From assembly GCF_003265705.1 (NCBI RefSeq), contig NW_020313157.1, positions 886,429 to 950,428 on the forward strand: 64,000 nt of DNA, in the 5' to 3' direction. How positions within the stretch are numbered: the stretch's first letter is position 1; every line of letters begins with the position of its first letter. Position numbers and translations under genes: made by a program. The stretch is from Callorhinus ursinus (Eukaryota; Chordata; Mammalia; Carnivora; Otariidae). This document shows, in pieces, positions 35,841-48,267 of this stretch. The notes below the pieces were generated by a model. It searched no databases. It worked only from the letters and a program-made list of their open reading frames with translations, and had not been told where the DNA came from.

Positions 35841-37844
35841 ACGTACTACAACATGACCATCAGATATCCCAAGCTTATATCCTATTCATTTAGGATATAA
35901 GGAAAAATAGAGTATTAGGGAAAAGAGTCTCTTTCCTGGTTACATGTCCATTGGTAAGCCCATCACCATGTCCAGAAGAATGAGAAAGGCTGAATGGACA
36001 AGCCTGAGTCATGGGCAGATTTCCAGAGTTAGAAGGAGGTGTCAGTCCTGTCTGAATAATAGGAACTGTAAGTTGTAGCTGCTCAAACAATTCTGAGATG
36101 GGCTCCATTCCTAGAAGATGGGAGAGTAAATGCTGGCCAGACAGGTAACAAGCATACAGATTTTTGCTGCAGCAATGGACATGTGAAAATAGAGTTGGCC
36201 ACATACTATGAGGACTGCAGTAAAACAAAATAAAGCAAAACAAAATGAAAAAAAATCTACTCTTGTATCAGTTTTAATAACAATGGTATGAGAGAGGTTT
36301 ATTGTAATCCTCGATTTTATAAAAATGAAGAAATCTATCCAAGGTCCTTCTTTTTTCTATGGGATTTATCTCACGCCAATGTAACTCCAAAAACTCATCT
36401 CTCCACTAGGCCCATGGTGCACAATCATGCAAGGTGAGCTCATGCAACTGTAGTAGCTCCATTCATATAGGTTGTGAGGTTCATGATATCCCCTGGAGTG
36501 GGCACCACAAATCTGGTCAATTGTGCCTGGTGGTTCTGCATTAACCAACGAACCAAGGAGAAAGGAGCAGCATATTACTGCAGTCATTGGCAGAAACTTG
36601 ATCCCAAAGGGCCTTCATACTCTGCTAAGAAATCTGGACAGTATTAGTTAATGTTCTCATGAAACACACCATTTTATTTCCTGATTTTGTGTAGCCTACA
36701 AGGATTTAAAATGGATTCTACCATGCCACTCACTTCTTTCCAATTCTCAAAATAAAGTCACCCACCAACAACAAAGCAGGCATTACTGGGCCAGGGGAGC
36801 AGCTGCACTGTAAAGAAATGGGTTTTTCAAGTGTCTTATCTGGGTTGGAGATGGAGCCAAAAAGGAAAAGTCTCTAGAGAAACCAAGCTTAGCCAATCTG
36901 GGTTTTTAGCTCTTAAGGCTCCTCAGGAGTTTCCGGCAACTGAGGCAATGAAGTTCTGTTAGAGAATAAATTGGTTGGGACACAAAGCTCCTTATAGATT
37001 ATAACCTCCTTCCTTGCCAATTACAAACTTGGCAATCATTTGTTTATTAACCTAATGGCTTGCTGCATTAAATAGCATCACATATTTATATTGTACCAAG
37101 ATAAAGCTGTAGCATTCAAAATCACTAACCCCATCTGTCCCTCCTCACTGTGGTCCCACACTCTAAAGCACTTTTGAAGATAATTCAGTAGAACAGGTTT
37201 TAAAAAAGTTTAAAACTTTCTCCTGCATTGCCTCAGGGGAAGGTTCCCTGTTATGTGTGTGTGAGTGATAAGGTTTAGCCCCTTAAATTCATTCTGAGGA
37301 GTGTTTGTTAAAGTCTTTATTTGGAAACGCTGTGGCTTAGTCCCAAGTGGCAGTCATCACTGCATTCACCAGTTCCCACAGCCACACACAGACGTTAGAA
37401 GTAGCAAAGCTAATCCCAAATACAGTCTTCTCCAGTTATCCCTCCTCCCCACACCTCCTACCTTTCTCTTTGAGATTTAACTACCATCTCCACAAACATG
37501 CCTCCACACCTAGATTCTTCAGTTCCAATCTATTTCCTCTCTTAGCTTCCCTATTTCCAGTTACCTTCTAGAGACCTTATTCTGATAGCCACCAGAATCT
37601 CAAATGCAACTTCTTGAGGACGTAGCGCTTGCTCTTCTAAGAAACAAAACAGCCCTCCTAATAAGTTCCACTGTTTTGAAAATGGCGCTGCCCATCTCAG
37701 AGTATTGTAGACTCAAAATCTTGGAATTACCACGTGTAGCAGACATGGGGGATATGCCCAAGCATATCCCCTCACCTTTACAATGTCCAAGCATTATGGC
37801 CTGACTTTTAATACGTGAACGTCCAAGACCTGGACGTAAGGGAA
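35841..37844. other. Unassigned, apparently unique sequence
   Basis: AT-rich block at 36950-37110 is repeat-free with homeodomain-like words, otherwise nothing stands out. Confidence 0.5.
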
Positions 37845-38012
37845 AGGGACAATTGACAATGTTTGGGGGAGAGTTTTGATTGACACAACTGGGAAAGGGT
37901 GCTAATGGCCAGGGATGTTGCTAAACACCCTTCAGTACACAGGAAGGCCCCACAACAAAAAATGGCCCAACACAAAATGTCAACAGTGCTGAGTGTGAGA
38001 GATCCTGGTCTG
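37845..38012 (-). mobile_element. hAT-Charlie relic (MER20-like)
   Basis: 'ttttgattgacacaactggg', 'ggccagggatgttgctaaac' and 'cacaacaaaaaatggcccaa...aatgtcaacagtgc' correspond to the antisense of a MER20-type non-autonomous DNA transposon. Orientation is by convention. Confidence 0.7.
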
Positions 38013-38620
38013 GGGTTTAGAGTTTAAAAGAGTTTGATAACAGACAGGAGTAAGGAGATTAGCAGGGACCAGATGATGAAGACTCTCATGGGACTCTGGG
38101 ACTTTACCCCATGAGCAGTGAGGGACAGTTATTGAAAAATAGGGAAGTGATATAATCAGAGTTGCAGGTGAAGAATACAAGATTATCCTGGCTCTGAGCA
38201 GAGTACGGCTTGGAGAAAGGCAAGATTGAGAGACAGCATGAGAATGGTGAGGCAGAGATTGTACAGTCCAACTACAAAATGGTGTCCTGGACTAAGGAAG
38301 TGGAAGGAGGAGTTGGAGGGAAGTGGGCACATTTTTGGAGATCCTTGGGAAGTATTTTGGCTGCTATGCCTATCAAACTACCTACCCCATGATGGGTTTT
38401 CAATTAAACATTTCTGGATAAATGAATGTAATAATGAATGATTAAATTATAATATCCTGCTATGGAAGGAATTGGGACTGAGGCTTGGATGTTGAGCTAG
38501 GTTGAATTCTTTAAGATGATGCCCTGGGCAATTGGTAGACACCACCCACTGAGATGGAGAAGACTGGGGAAGAACAATTCTAGCATGAGAGAAAAGGTCA
38601 AGATGGTGCATAGTAAAACT
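38005..38620 (+). repeat. Old interspersed repeat, family not assigned (copy 1)
   Basis: 'ccagatgatgaagactctca', 'ggaagtgatataatcagagt' and 'ccactgagatggagaagact' belong to a common mammalian repeat that reads like '...gaagccattgg...gagtgacatgatctg...'. The same repeat appears again at 38.9-39.66 kb. I recognise the pattern but not the name. Confidence 0.5.
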
Positions 38621-38929
38621 TTCTCAGTGCTATCACTGTGGCCTGGTCATGAGGCCAATTAACTAGTTCATGGCTAGAACAGATGTACCACTTCAAATAT
38701 GTGGTGTCAGGCACATATGGACACATGTATATTTGGGAGACCCAGACAGTTACAATACCCTATAGACTGTGGGTGTTGGCACATAATTGTTCATAGCAGG
38801 GTTCCATTTTGTTTCTTATCCTCATTGTATGTGGAAACAGCCTCTGGTGTCAAATAATGGTGATGGCTACTCTTCATTGAGTATGTCCATATCTCAAGCA
38901 CATCATTAATTCATTTGAGCCTAAGATCT

Positions 38930-39660
38930 ATCTGCCTTTGTGGAGCTTACAATCTAGTGTGTGTGTGAGAGAGAGAGACAGAGAGAGAGAGGCAGAGAGA
39001 GACAGAGAGAACAAAATCACTAAAACATGTTATGTAATGCTAAATGCATTAGCTAAGAGGCAAGGATGGGGATGAGAAATGTAGGGAGGTAAAATTTTCA
39101 ATACGACAAGTTTCACTGAAAAAGCAGTATTTGAGTCAAGACCTAAAGTTGGGGGGTTCAAGACCTAGAAGTCACTGGAAGAGGTTACTCCAGGCAAAGG
39201 AAACACATACAATGCAAAGATCTCAAAGGAGAACCAAGTCTGGGGCAAGGAGGCCAGGGTGGCAGGCCCGGGGTCAGTGAGGAGAGAAGGAACAAGGGAC
39301 AAGGTGAGAACGCTGGTAGGGACTGGAGTGTGGGGGGCTTGTGGGAAATGACAAAGACATTGGCTTTTATTCTCAGGGAGATGGAAGTCATAGGGGGAGA
39401 GGGGTACCACAGTGGAAGCAGAGGTAGGGGGGTGCATCAGTGATCCAGGCGAGGGATGATGGGACCTGAGACAGGGTGATGGTCACAGCAATGGGAAGTA
39501 GCACATTCATTGATATGTTAGGATGTCAACTAGTTTTCCTGGGGGAGGGAATAAAAGCACCATATTTAAGAAATAGAGGAATCAAGAATGACTCCAAAGT
39601 TCTGGCCTGAGCAGTCTTTATGACAACCTTTAAAGTAGGTTGTATCATTTCATTTGCAGT
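38930..39660 (+). repeat. Old interspersed repeat, same family as 38.0 kb (copy 2)
   Basis: 'ggagcttacaatctagtgtg', 'ttactccaggcaaaggaaac', 'cattggcttttattctcagg', 'gtgatccaggcgagggatga' and 'agaatgactccaaagttctgg' follow the same repeat layout further along. Includes a GA-rich simple stretch at 38966-39010. Confidence 0.5.
38955..39012. repeat. GT/GA-rich simple repeat
   Basis: Starts GTGTGTGTGAGAG and continues as (GAGACA)-like units to about 39010. Confidence 0.92.
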
Positions 39661-40061
39661 GGGTATGTGTTGTTTTTGCCCCCTCATGGTCCTTTTGGGG
39701 AATGCCTGTGTGCGCTGTACGCAGCCTGGATGGATCTGGCCATCATCACCTTTCCTTTCTTCTGGAAAGGGTACTTCCTAATTTGTTTTTACTAGACCTG
39801 TGGGGGAAGATGGTCTCTCATCCTCTGAAGTCACAAACTTAAGAGCCACATAGGTTTGGGGTAGCCACAGGCCATTTTCCTACCGTCTAACTGACCACAT
39901 AAGAGCTACTGGAGCCTAAACATGGAAATTCTCTTGAAAGCAACATCTGGGTTTCTAGATCTAGTCATATTTGAAACAAAAGGTCTTTTCTTGCTGAAGT
40001 TAATCTGAATTTAGTTTTCCTCTCTTGCAACTGGGAATATCCTGATAACGTATGAGCTAGA
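39661..40061. other. Unassigned, apparently unique sequence
   Basis: Nothing recognised. Confidence 0.5.
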
Positions 40062-40378
40062 TTTGCACTATTCAATATGGTAGTGGTCACCATATGAGGT
40101 GACTACTGAGCACCTGGAACATGTCAAGTCCAAAGGGAAATGTGCTGTAGGTGTAAAATACCCAGTGGGTTTCAAAGAATTCGTGTGAAAAAGGGAATAT
40201 ATCTTTTTATATTGACAACAGGCTGAACGGATAATACTTTGGATATAATGAATTAAATGAAATGTATTTAATTAATTTCACCTGTTTCTTTCTATTTTTT
40301 TTTTTAATGTAGCTATTAGAAAAACCAAGATGACATATGTAGCTTGCACCATGTTTCACTGGGCAGTGCTACTGTAGA
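40062..40378 (-). mobile_element. Non-autonomous hAT-type DNA transposon relic
   Basis: 'ttcaatatggtagtggtcac', 'tactgagcacctggaacatg', 'taattaatttcacctgtttc' and 'catatgtagcttgcaccatg...gcagtgctactg' match, in antisense, a common mammalian MER1-type element whose ends read 'cagtgct...'. The EEF1A1 retrocopy sits only about 10 bp beyond it. I cannot give the family number with confidence. Confidence 0.65.
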
Positions 40379-40386
40379 TGAAAATT

Positions 40387-40403
40387 GGGTTGTGAGATTT
40401 TTG
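40387..40403. repeat. Target-site duplication, left copy (EEF1A1 retrocopy)
   Basis: 'gggttgtgagatttttg' is identical to 42177-42193. The pair brackets the retrocopy and shows insertion by L1-type target-primed reverse transcription. Confidence 0.93.
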
Positions 40404-40716
40404 GGGTTTTTTTGTTTTTCTCATTAAACTTTTGTTTTAATGGGTCTCAAAATCCTGTGACAGATTTTTGGTCAAGTTGTTTCCATTAAAAAGTACTGAT
40501 TTTAAAAACTAATAACTTAAAACTGCCACACACACACACACACACAAAAACATGGTCCACAAAACATTCTCCTTTCCTTCTGAAGGTTTTACGATGCATT
40601 GTTATCATTAACCAGTCTTTTACTATTAAACTTAAATGGCCAATTGACACAAACAGTTCTGAGACCGTTCTTCCACCACTGATTAAGACTGGGGTGGCAG
40701 GTATTGGGGATAATAT
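40404..40716 (-). other. 3' UTR and degraded poly(A) of the EEF1A1 retrocopy
   Basis: After the normal stop, the minus strand matches the EEF1A1 3' UTR. A (CA)n run has grown inside it at about 40527-40546, where the parental UTR has only a short CACACG stretch. An ATTAAA-type signal lies just before the A-rich tail, which is interrupted (plus strand 'tttttttgtttttctc' at about 40407-40422). Confidence 0.85.
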
Positions 40717-41289
40717 TCATTTAGCCTTCTGAGCTTTCTGGGCAGACTTGGTGACCTTGCCAGTTCCAGCTGCCTTCTTGTCCACTGCTTTGATGACACC
40801 CACAGCAACCGTCTGTCTCATGTCACGAACAGCAAAACGGCTCAGAGGAGGATAGTCAGAGAAGCTCTCAACACACATAGGCTTGCCAGGAACCATATCA
40901 ACAATGGCAGCGTCACCAGATTTCAAGAACTTGGGACCATCTTCCAGCTTTTTTCCAGATCGAGGATCTATTTTCTCCTTCAGCTCAGCAAACTTGCAAG
41001 CAATGTGAGCCGTGTGACAATCCAGCACAGGTGCATATCCAGCACTGATTTGGCCTGGATGGTTCAGGATAATCACCTGAGCCGTGAAGCCAGCTGCTTC
41101 CATTGGTGGGTCATTTTTGCTGTCACCAGCCACATTGCCACGACGAACATCTTTGACAGATACGTTCTTGACATTGAAGCCCACATTGTCCCCAGGAAGA
41201 GCCTCACTCAAAGCTTCATGGTGCATTTCAACAGACTTTACTTCAGTTGTAACACTGACTGGAGCAAAGGTGACCACCATCCCAGGTTA

Positions 41290-42176
<887 letters not shown>

Positions 42177-42193
42177 GGGTTGTGAGATTTTTG
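42177..42193. repeat. Target-site duplication, right copy (EEF1A1 retrocopy)
   Basis: Second identical copy of the 17-bp site at 40387-40403, immediately upstream of the retrocopy's cap-end sequence. Confidence 0.93.
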
Positions 42194-42929
42194 AACCCTA
42201 GTCAGTCCAACTCAAAACCCACTGTATTTTTGCTGTGGTTGTCTTCTACCATACCCTTCTATTAGGAAAATCACCTCTTGCTACACTGTGCCATCTCTCA
42301 AAGGGTGAGCAGCATATTTCAGACCAGTAGGTTGCCTGTATCTCATTTCACATTGAGCACAGGTGGCTGTACCGTCTGCCAACTCACAAAATTGCCAAGT
42401 GATTCACCTCAAAGGGCCCCCTTAGAACAGCAATCCATCTGGCCAGTAGCCCTGGGCCATTCCCTCTCCAGTTTCCCATTGTCTTCAGCCTGTGCACCAG
42501 CCAGGATTCTGATCTGGCCTGTGAGCTCGCTGCCTCAGAGATATTTGCCGCACTATCTCCAGGGCTGTGCGAACTTAGAGAGAATCAAACCCACACTTAA
42601 GGTACCAGGGAACAGTTCCACTGAAACCCACAACACTATAATTACCATAAACCCTTCAGCACCACCAGCTCTGAGAGGTAAAAGAAATTAAATCAATGGG
42701 CATAGATCGAATCAAGAGCAATCTTATGGGAAATTCATGTAAATGCACAATCTTACATTGGAAATGAGTTTTAAGATTAATGCCCTTCACAAATGGAAAA
42801 GTATAAAGAAGTATGTAGGAATGTAGGAGAATATGCTGTTACAACAATAGGTCAACCCTTCTTTTTACGAGCTGCCAGTTATATTGTATGAAGAACTCAT
42901 GAAGCTTAACGTTCTCGGTATTTTTTTTT
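42194..42929. other. Unassigned, apparently unique sequence
   Basis: Includes a 137-codon plus frame (42278-42691) without a recognisable domain. Confidence 0.45.
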
Positions 42930-43400
42930 AAACCCTGTAATGCAAATTCTTCAAGAGAATAACAAGTGATGCATGCTTGAAATTTATTTTTAAATCAAGA
43001 GCAAAACGAAACCCTTTAATTAATCTCAGAGAATTTAGCTCTTTCCCTTTCAGAACTGTCTTTTGCACAGTTAGATGCTTAAAATAATTGCGTCTGCTCG
43101 CATGAAACTGCAGCAGCAATTCAGTGGGTTTAAACTTGTGCAACCTTTTAAAAACAGGCCTTAAAACATTCATCTGTTGAACCAATTTACCAGCTTTCAA
43201 TAAAGCATGTTTAAGATACTTTCTGTTACATTTATATGACATAAGCTATATTATTTTAATAATCTGTGCTTGAGATATATGGTGATGAGGGAATTATCGC
43301 TCACCTGGGGAGATGGTGTAATTAGAAAAGAGGCACAGTCGGGAAATAAAAATGATTAAAAAAAAAAAACTTGCTGAAATTAACCAGCCACTGCTACTGG
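42930..43400. promoter_or_regulatory. Candidate conserved non-coding element
   Basis: A repeat-free block with octamer-like 'taatgcaaattc', repeated 'taat/atta' cores ('tttaattaatc', 'ggtgtaattag') and E-box-like 'cacctgg'. The lack of recognisable transposons for about 900 bp and the word content suggest constraint. It also carries a 104-codon minus frame (43242-42928) without a recognisable domain; I do not treat it as a gene. Confidence 0.35.
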
Positions 43401-43619
43401 GATGCCATGATGTTGGCTTAAGTTGTTGGGAAAGCATTGGAGTGAGAAGCAGAGAAGAGGGAAACCAAGCAAACTTGCGGTGCCTGAAATAATTACAATT
43501 TCTTACCCGTCATTTCTCAAGGCTCACAGGGAGCAAGGATGCACACCCACCCAGGGCAGACAAATGAACACCTTCCCCACAGCCGGGCAAGGAGGCTGCC
43601 TGCTTTGAGCTAATGCGCT

Positions 43620-43800
43620 GGGGCAAGAAGATGAGGGCAGGTATAATTATACTAATGATTTATTGAATGTTTGATTAATTGGAAATTAAGCGAATGCATA
43701 GTGGCAGAATTGTCATAGCAAATCGCTCAGCTGTTGGCTTAAAATGTGTTCTATTTTCCTCCAGTAAAGCAATTAAGAGAATCTTAAATCACTGGGTGAA
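43620..43800. promoter_or_regulatory. Candidate conserved non-coding element
   Basis: Homeodomain-type words cluster here: 'ataattatac', 'ctaatgattta', 'tgattaattgg', 'gcaattaag'. Together with 42.9-43.4 kb it forms one of the most enhancer-like parts of the window. Confidence 0.33.
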
Positions 43801-44689
43801 AAAATACTGGTATGGGATTGTCTAACAGAGTGGGGTGGGGGGAGGAACATGGCGAAAAACATCCTAACAGACCCCCACTGGGTGGTGTTGGAGAAAGGGA
43901 CATTTTTCACCAGAATGTTAGCTGTAAAACCGTATCATCTCAGAAGTTAATCCTCACTTATTTAAGAAAAGAGACAGAAAAGAAAATAGATTATGGCCTC
44001 AAGGTAGCTGGGAAGACAGTGGTGTTGCTTGCAGGATCTCTGCTAGTGCATACAATGACTTTGTGCAAGATAAGAAAGCGTGACCCTCTAGCAGGGACTC
44101 ATCCCTGAGAGAGCAGGGCTTGGTGAGAGAAGATGGAGCTGGTCTTCTGCCCCACCAGCCCATTCGGCCAGGTGTCTGTGGGAGCGACCAAATGCAGACA
44201 TTCACTGTGGCCTTTCCTACTACCCACATAAAAGGAAATCAAGAGGAGGGAGGGAAAAGGGCTTCATTCTGGAGCAAGGGTTTTGAGATCGAACCTCAGA
44301 TGATCCTCCATAGCTTGAGCTAATTGTTAGTCCCAGATTTTACTTTGCAGAACAGCACGCTCCTTCCAGCCACACTGTTTACCCATTTCCCCCATCTTCT
44401 CCTTGGCCCCTCTCTCTCAGAGTAACAAGCTAAGAGTTACAAGTTTAATGTTTTCCATGTGGTGCCTTGAGCTTGGGGAAGGAAAAGGCTGATGCAAATT
44501 GAATACATAAATAAGAATTTAATAAACTTTCTCTTCTGGTCTCCTGCATCACCACTAAAGTTGCAGAATCCAGAATTAAAATGTACTTCAGAGCAGAAAC
44601 CAAGAGCAGGGAGTTTCATGTGCTTTGTGGGTGGGTTTGTAAATGCACATGACCGTCTGGAGACAGAAATTCACCAAAAGTAAGTCCAA
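43801..44689. other. Unassigned, apparently unique sequence
   Basis: No gene or repeat recognised. Confidence 0.5.
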
Positions 44690-45198
44690 AACCTTAAAAT
44701 ATATATGCCTTTTGACATCTGACTCATGTATGGATTGATTCAGGCAAATACTGGATATACTCAAAGATGTATATTTCAAGGATGTTCACTGCAGTGATGT
44801 TTACAGTAACAAATTTTTTTCAAAATGAAAAGTTATCTAAATGTGCAATAGCATTTTAACAAGTGTAGTTTCAGGAAAACCATGGCAAGGGCTCTTATCT
44901 TGTGTTTAAGGAAAAAATGGCTTTTCTCCTAAATGTTTTTTAATATTTAAACAAAAACTTTTATACAGGAATGTTCATTGCATGGTACCAAGAGGGAAAA
45001 AGAAAATACATATTGTCTCAGCTTAATTCTCAGATTAGCAGATCCCAAACTTCAGAGGACAGTTTAGGAAAACCTGGGGTAGAACTAATTCAAAAACAGT
45101 TGCTAAGATTAAACAACATATTAACAAAAGAGCATGCATACCCAATCCCAATTTTGCAAACGGAAATCACATCTAAATAAACAGGTATATGTGGTGAG

Positions 45199-45256
<58 letters not shown>

Positions 45257-45400
45257 CTGGAAAGACAGCATGCCAAATGTTAATAGTGGGTATATCTCAG
45301 TTGAAGGATGCTTAGAGGTGATTGTTTTCTCTTTGTTCTCTGTGCCTTTCTCTATTTTTTGGTAAAAATAACACACTTTTGTAACAGTTCATATTTCCTG
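44690..45400 (+). mobile_element. Probable old L1 3' UTR remnant, sense, with internal (GT)n
   Basis: 'aggatgttcactgcagtgatg', 'aggaatgttcattgcatgg' and the end 'ggtaaaaataacacactttt' resemble L1M 3'-UTR sequence with its 'atgttaatagtgggtatatctc' block. The (GT)27 tract at 45201-45254 sits inside. Family assignment is tentative. Confidence 0.5.
45201..45254. repeat. (GT)27 microsatellite
   Basis: 54-bp uninterrupted dinucleotide run, the longest pure one in the window. Likely polymorphic. Confidence 0.99.
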
Positions 45401-45575
45401 TTTTCTGCCACTATACAGGTCCAGCATTTAATTGTAACAAACAAGAGTGCCCTGGGACACATGCAGGAGATAGATACCTATGCAGATACACAAAACGGGA
45501 CATGTTATCCTAAGAACATGTCAACTCTGGCCATATGTCTTGTAAGACTGGAACTGTGCCACCAAGTCTATCCAA

Positions 45576-45593
45576 AAAAAAAAAAAAAAAAAT
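45576..45593. repeat. Poly(A) run
   Basis: About 18 A residues following 'caccaagtctatcc'. No retroelement body recognised upstream. Confidence 0.88.
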
Positions 45594-45859
45594 CTGCAGA
45601 GTAGCCATTACATTCAGCCAATTAAAGAAATCTCAAAAGTATAACAGCGCTGCCCTTCAGAACAGCCAGGGTTGGCAAGACCAGAAAATGAGTACAACTC
45701 TATTAGACCAGTGGCACATCCCAGCATCTAGAAACAAGTAAATCTGTTTTGTCCCCATGCACAGAAAGATACAATTAACATGGCTGCAAAGTCAGTGACA
45801 CTGCCTCATTACCAGCCATCAGGCTGTCCTGCAGGGGCCTCCATCCAAAGCTGGGAGGG

Positions 45860-46030
45860 GAGGTTACTAATTATCGTGCCAAATTAAGCCTTGATTATTC
45901 CTCAAGAGACACCTGTTAATTGGGCTGCTACATTACATAAGAGTTCTGTGCATTAATAATTGAGTTGCAATGACTTGATTTTCTCCTCGGAAATGTGATT
46001 TATTTTTCACTCTCCTCATTGCAGGTTGCC
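45860..46030. promoter_or_regulatory. Candidate conserved non-coding element
   Basis: 'gttactaattatcgtgcc', 'ccaaattaagccttgattatt', 'acctgttaattgggc', 'gcattaataattgag': a run of homeodomain cores with no recognisable repeat. Inference only. Confidence 0.35.
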
Positions 46031-47694
46031 CCCGTCTTCAAAACTAGCCTAGGGCAGCTCTGTGGTTGTGAACCTAAGGAGAAGAATTCAGGTCTCACCT
46101 ACTCACAGGAAGAGCAAAAAGAGCCAAAATAAACAGAGACTGTTTAAAGTCAGCCGTTACTGCCAAGCACCTGGTTTTTAATAAGAGTGAAATGTGGTCA
46201 GAAACTGTCCATGTAACTCGTGATAACCCTCTTTATTTCTCATTCAGGAGACATACTTCACCATGGTTTCTTCTTTGCTGTTGTTCTAAGCACTTCCTTG
46301 CCTTCTTATATTGTAAGAAGTTCAGTATCAGGCTCATCTCATAGATTTTATACTCAGTCCTACAAGCAGCCATTTTTCCAAGGAGCCCTCATTCCCTTTT
46401 TTTGGAGAATGGTATCAGAAACCAAGATGTGAGTGTAGATGTGCTCACTGATGCTGGGGTATGAACTGCTTCTAGTTCCTCTTAGCTGACAGAGCAAGAA
46501 GATGTAGGTACACACTAATCCATATATATAAATATTTCTATATTTAACCATCTGCATCTATATGAAGCCAAATATGTGTTCATAATGATGTCCAACTCTC
46601 ATCCATGACAACATGGATCATTCTAGCCTTCTTCCTTGGCGTATCTGTAATCTCCCATTTAAATGGTGAGAAACCTTTGCCCAGTATGTTCTGAGTAACC
46701 TTGCTGGAGTTGCATTCCCATTAGATTAGTGCCAACCCTTCTGTTCATTTAAAAGGACTTTGGAACCATGTAGCAATGACTGGGCCTTGTCCACTATGCT
46801 CATCTCATGGGAACATGAAGGCACTGTCAAGAAACTAAGACCACAGAGTCCTACCACTTCCTCAATACCAACCTTCAAGCTGGTTGGTGCATCTGGTTGG
46901 GGCATTAAAAAAAAAAAAAAAATCCACACATCACTCCAAGGCTCCAGATGAAAGTTAAAAAAATAGCCATGAGGTAGTGCCATGCCAAATAAAGAATCTG
47001 GCACAACTCTAATTAGTGAGAGCTGGTATTTCTTTTTAAAAACTAAAACTCAGAAGCAGCTAAAGGAGCAAAAAACTGAGGGCAAAACAAACCCAAAAAT
47101 GCAGCCAAGAAAAGATGATGGAAAGCACAAAAAGGTTGAGAAAGGAATACAACAAAATTAAATGAAGCTACAGTTCTTGGGAAGGTTCTCAGAGACCAGA
47201 TGGCAAAAGGAGTTGATGTATCCCTCCACATATTTCTGCAATACTGAATGTTCCAAAATAATATATGGATTTGGGATAAATACAGAGGCAGTAGGCAGCA
47301 TCTCTCTGTGTCTCTGTCTCTGAGTCTCTCTGTCTCTCTCCCTCCCCCCAACCCCAGACCTTGGCTCCAGCTAGGTGGAGGAGAAAGCAGCCGTATTACA
47401 AATGATCTGCCGTGCCTCCCTCCAACAGCTTCCGCACCCAAGAGGGCTGCAGAATAGCGAGGCAGCTGCAATCGCCTCCGGGTTTGCTGCTCAGCCTGCT
47501 GTGAATAGGGAAGACCTGAGCTCAGCTAGAGCGTGTGGGCAGAGATGGCGGGCAGCAGGCTCTGAATGATAGAACTGCGGGAGCTATGTTTGTCTAGGCT
47601 CGGCTGGAGGGTCGTCTTCTAACTCTGAGATGCTGCCTCTACAAGTGGGTCTGAATTTCTCTCTGGTCCAAGATGCGGCATTGTTTTGTGTAGA
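46031..47694. other. Unassigned; relatively GC-rich part at 47.38-47.60 kb
   Basis: The part at 47380-47600 has more CpGs and GC than its surroundings ('atcgcctccgggtttgctgc', 'gatggcgggcagcag'). A 142-codon minus frame (47471-47043) spans it and includes an Arg/Glu-rich stretch from a simple repeat. No family recognised. Confidence 0.4.
46905..46921. repeat. Poly(A) run
   Basis: Sixteen or so A residues after 'ggttggggcatt'. No clear retroelement body upstream and no target-site duplication seen. Confidence 0.88.
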
Positions 47695-47865
47695 GAATGA
47701 GCTGCCTGTGTCAGCTCCGCTGCTTACTAGCTGTGTGAACCCTGGGTGGGGGGTGGGGAGGTTTAACTTCTCTGGGACCCCATTGCCTCATACACAACAC
47801 GGGAGGATAATAATAACAATACCTGCCCCATCAGGTTAGTAGAAAGGTTAAAAGAATTAAGAAGT
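47695..47865 (+). mobile_element. MIR, sense
   Basis: 'ctgcttactagctgtgtgaac', 'ataataataacaatacctgcc' and 'agaaaggttaaaagaatta' follow the MIR layout. Confidence 0.8.
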
Positions 47866-48139
47866 TAGAAGAGTAGGGGTAGTTCCTGACATTATGGATT
47901 CCTTCACCTTGAAGGAGCTCAACAAGAAGGAAGAAGTAGGTGTGGGGCAGTGAGTGAACAAATAGAGAGGGTTCAAACTGAAAGTGGGCCACGGTGCTTT
48001 GAAAAGTTGCCCCTGCTAGCCGGCTAGCTAGAACACCTTTCACAGGAGAGAGCTGTCGCCTGCGATAGCCTCACGCATGACAGAGCATTATTTAGGGTAT
48101 TTGTCATACTTGTCAAAGGAGCGAGGGGGCAGAGATAGC

Positions 48140-48262
48140 CGTGGAGAGCTTGGACTCAGAATCGGACAGATGCAGATTTGGTTGGGGACCCTACCCCTTT
48201 GATCTGTTTGAGCTGCGTTTTCTTATCTAGAAAATGGGATTAAGGATAATACCTGCTTTGAT
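48140..48262 (+). mobile_element. MIR, sense
   Basis: 'gagcttggactcagaatcgg' and 'ttcttatctagaaaatggga...aataatacctgc' match the MIR body. It lies immediately before the L1 stack. Confidence 0.75.
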
Positions 48263-48267
48263 CTCAA

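Noticed and set aside
46860..46921. Possible SINE or retrocopy ending in the A16 run
   Set aside because: No recognisable body and no target-site duplication upstream.
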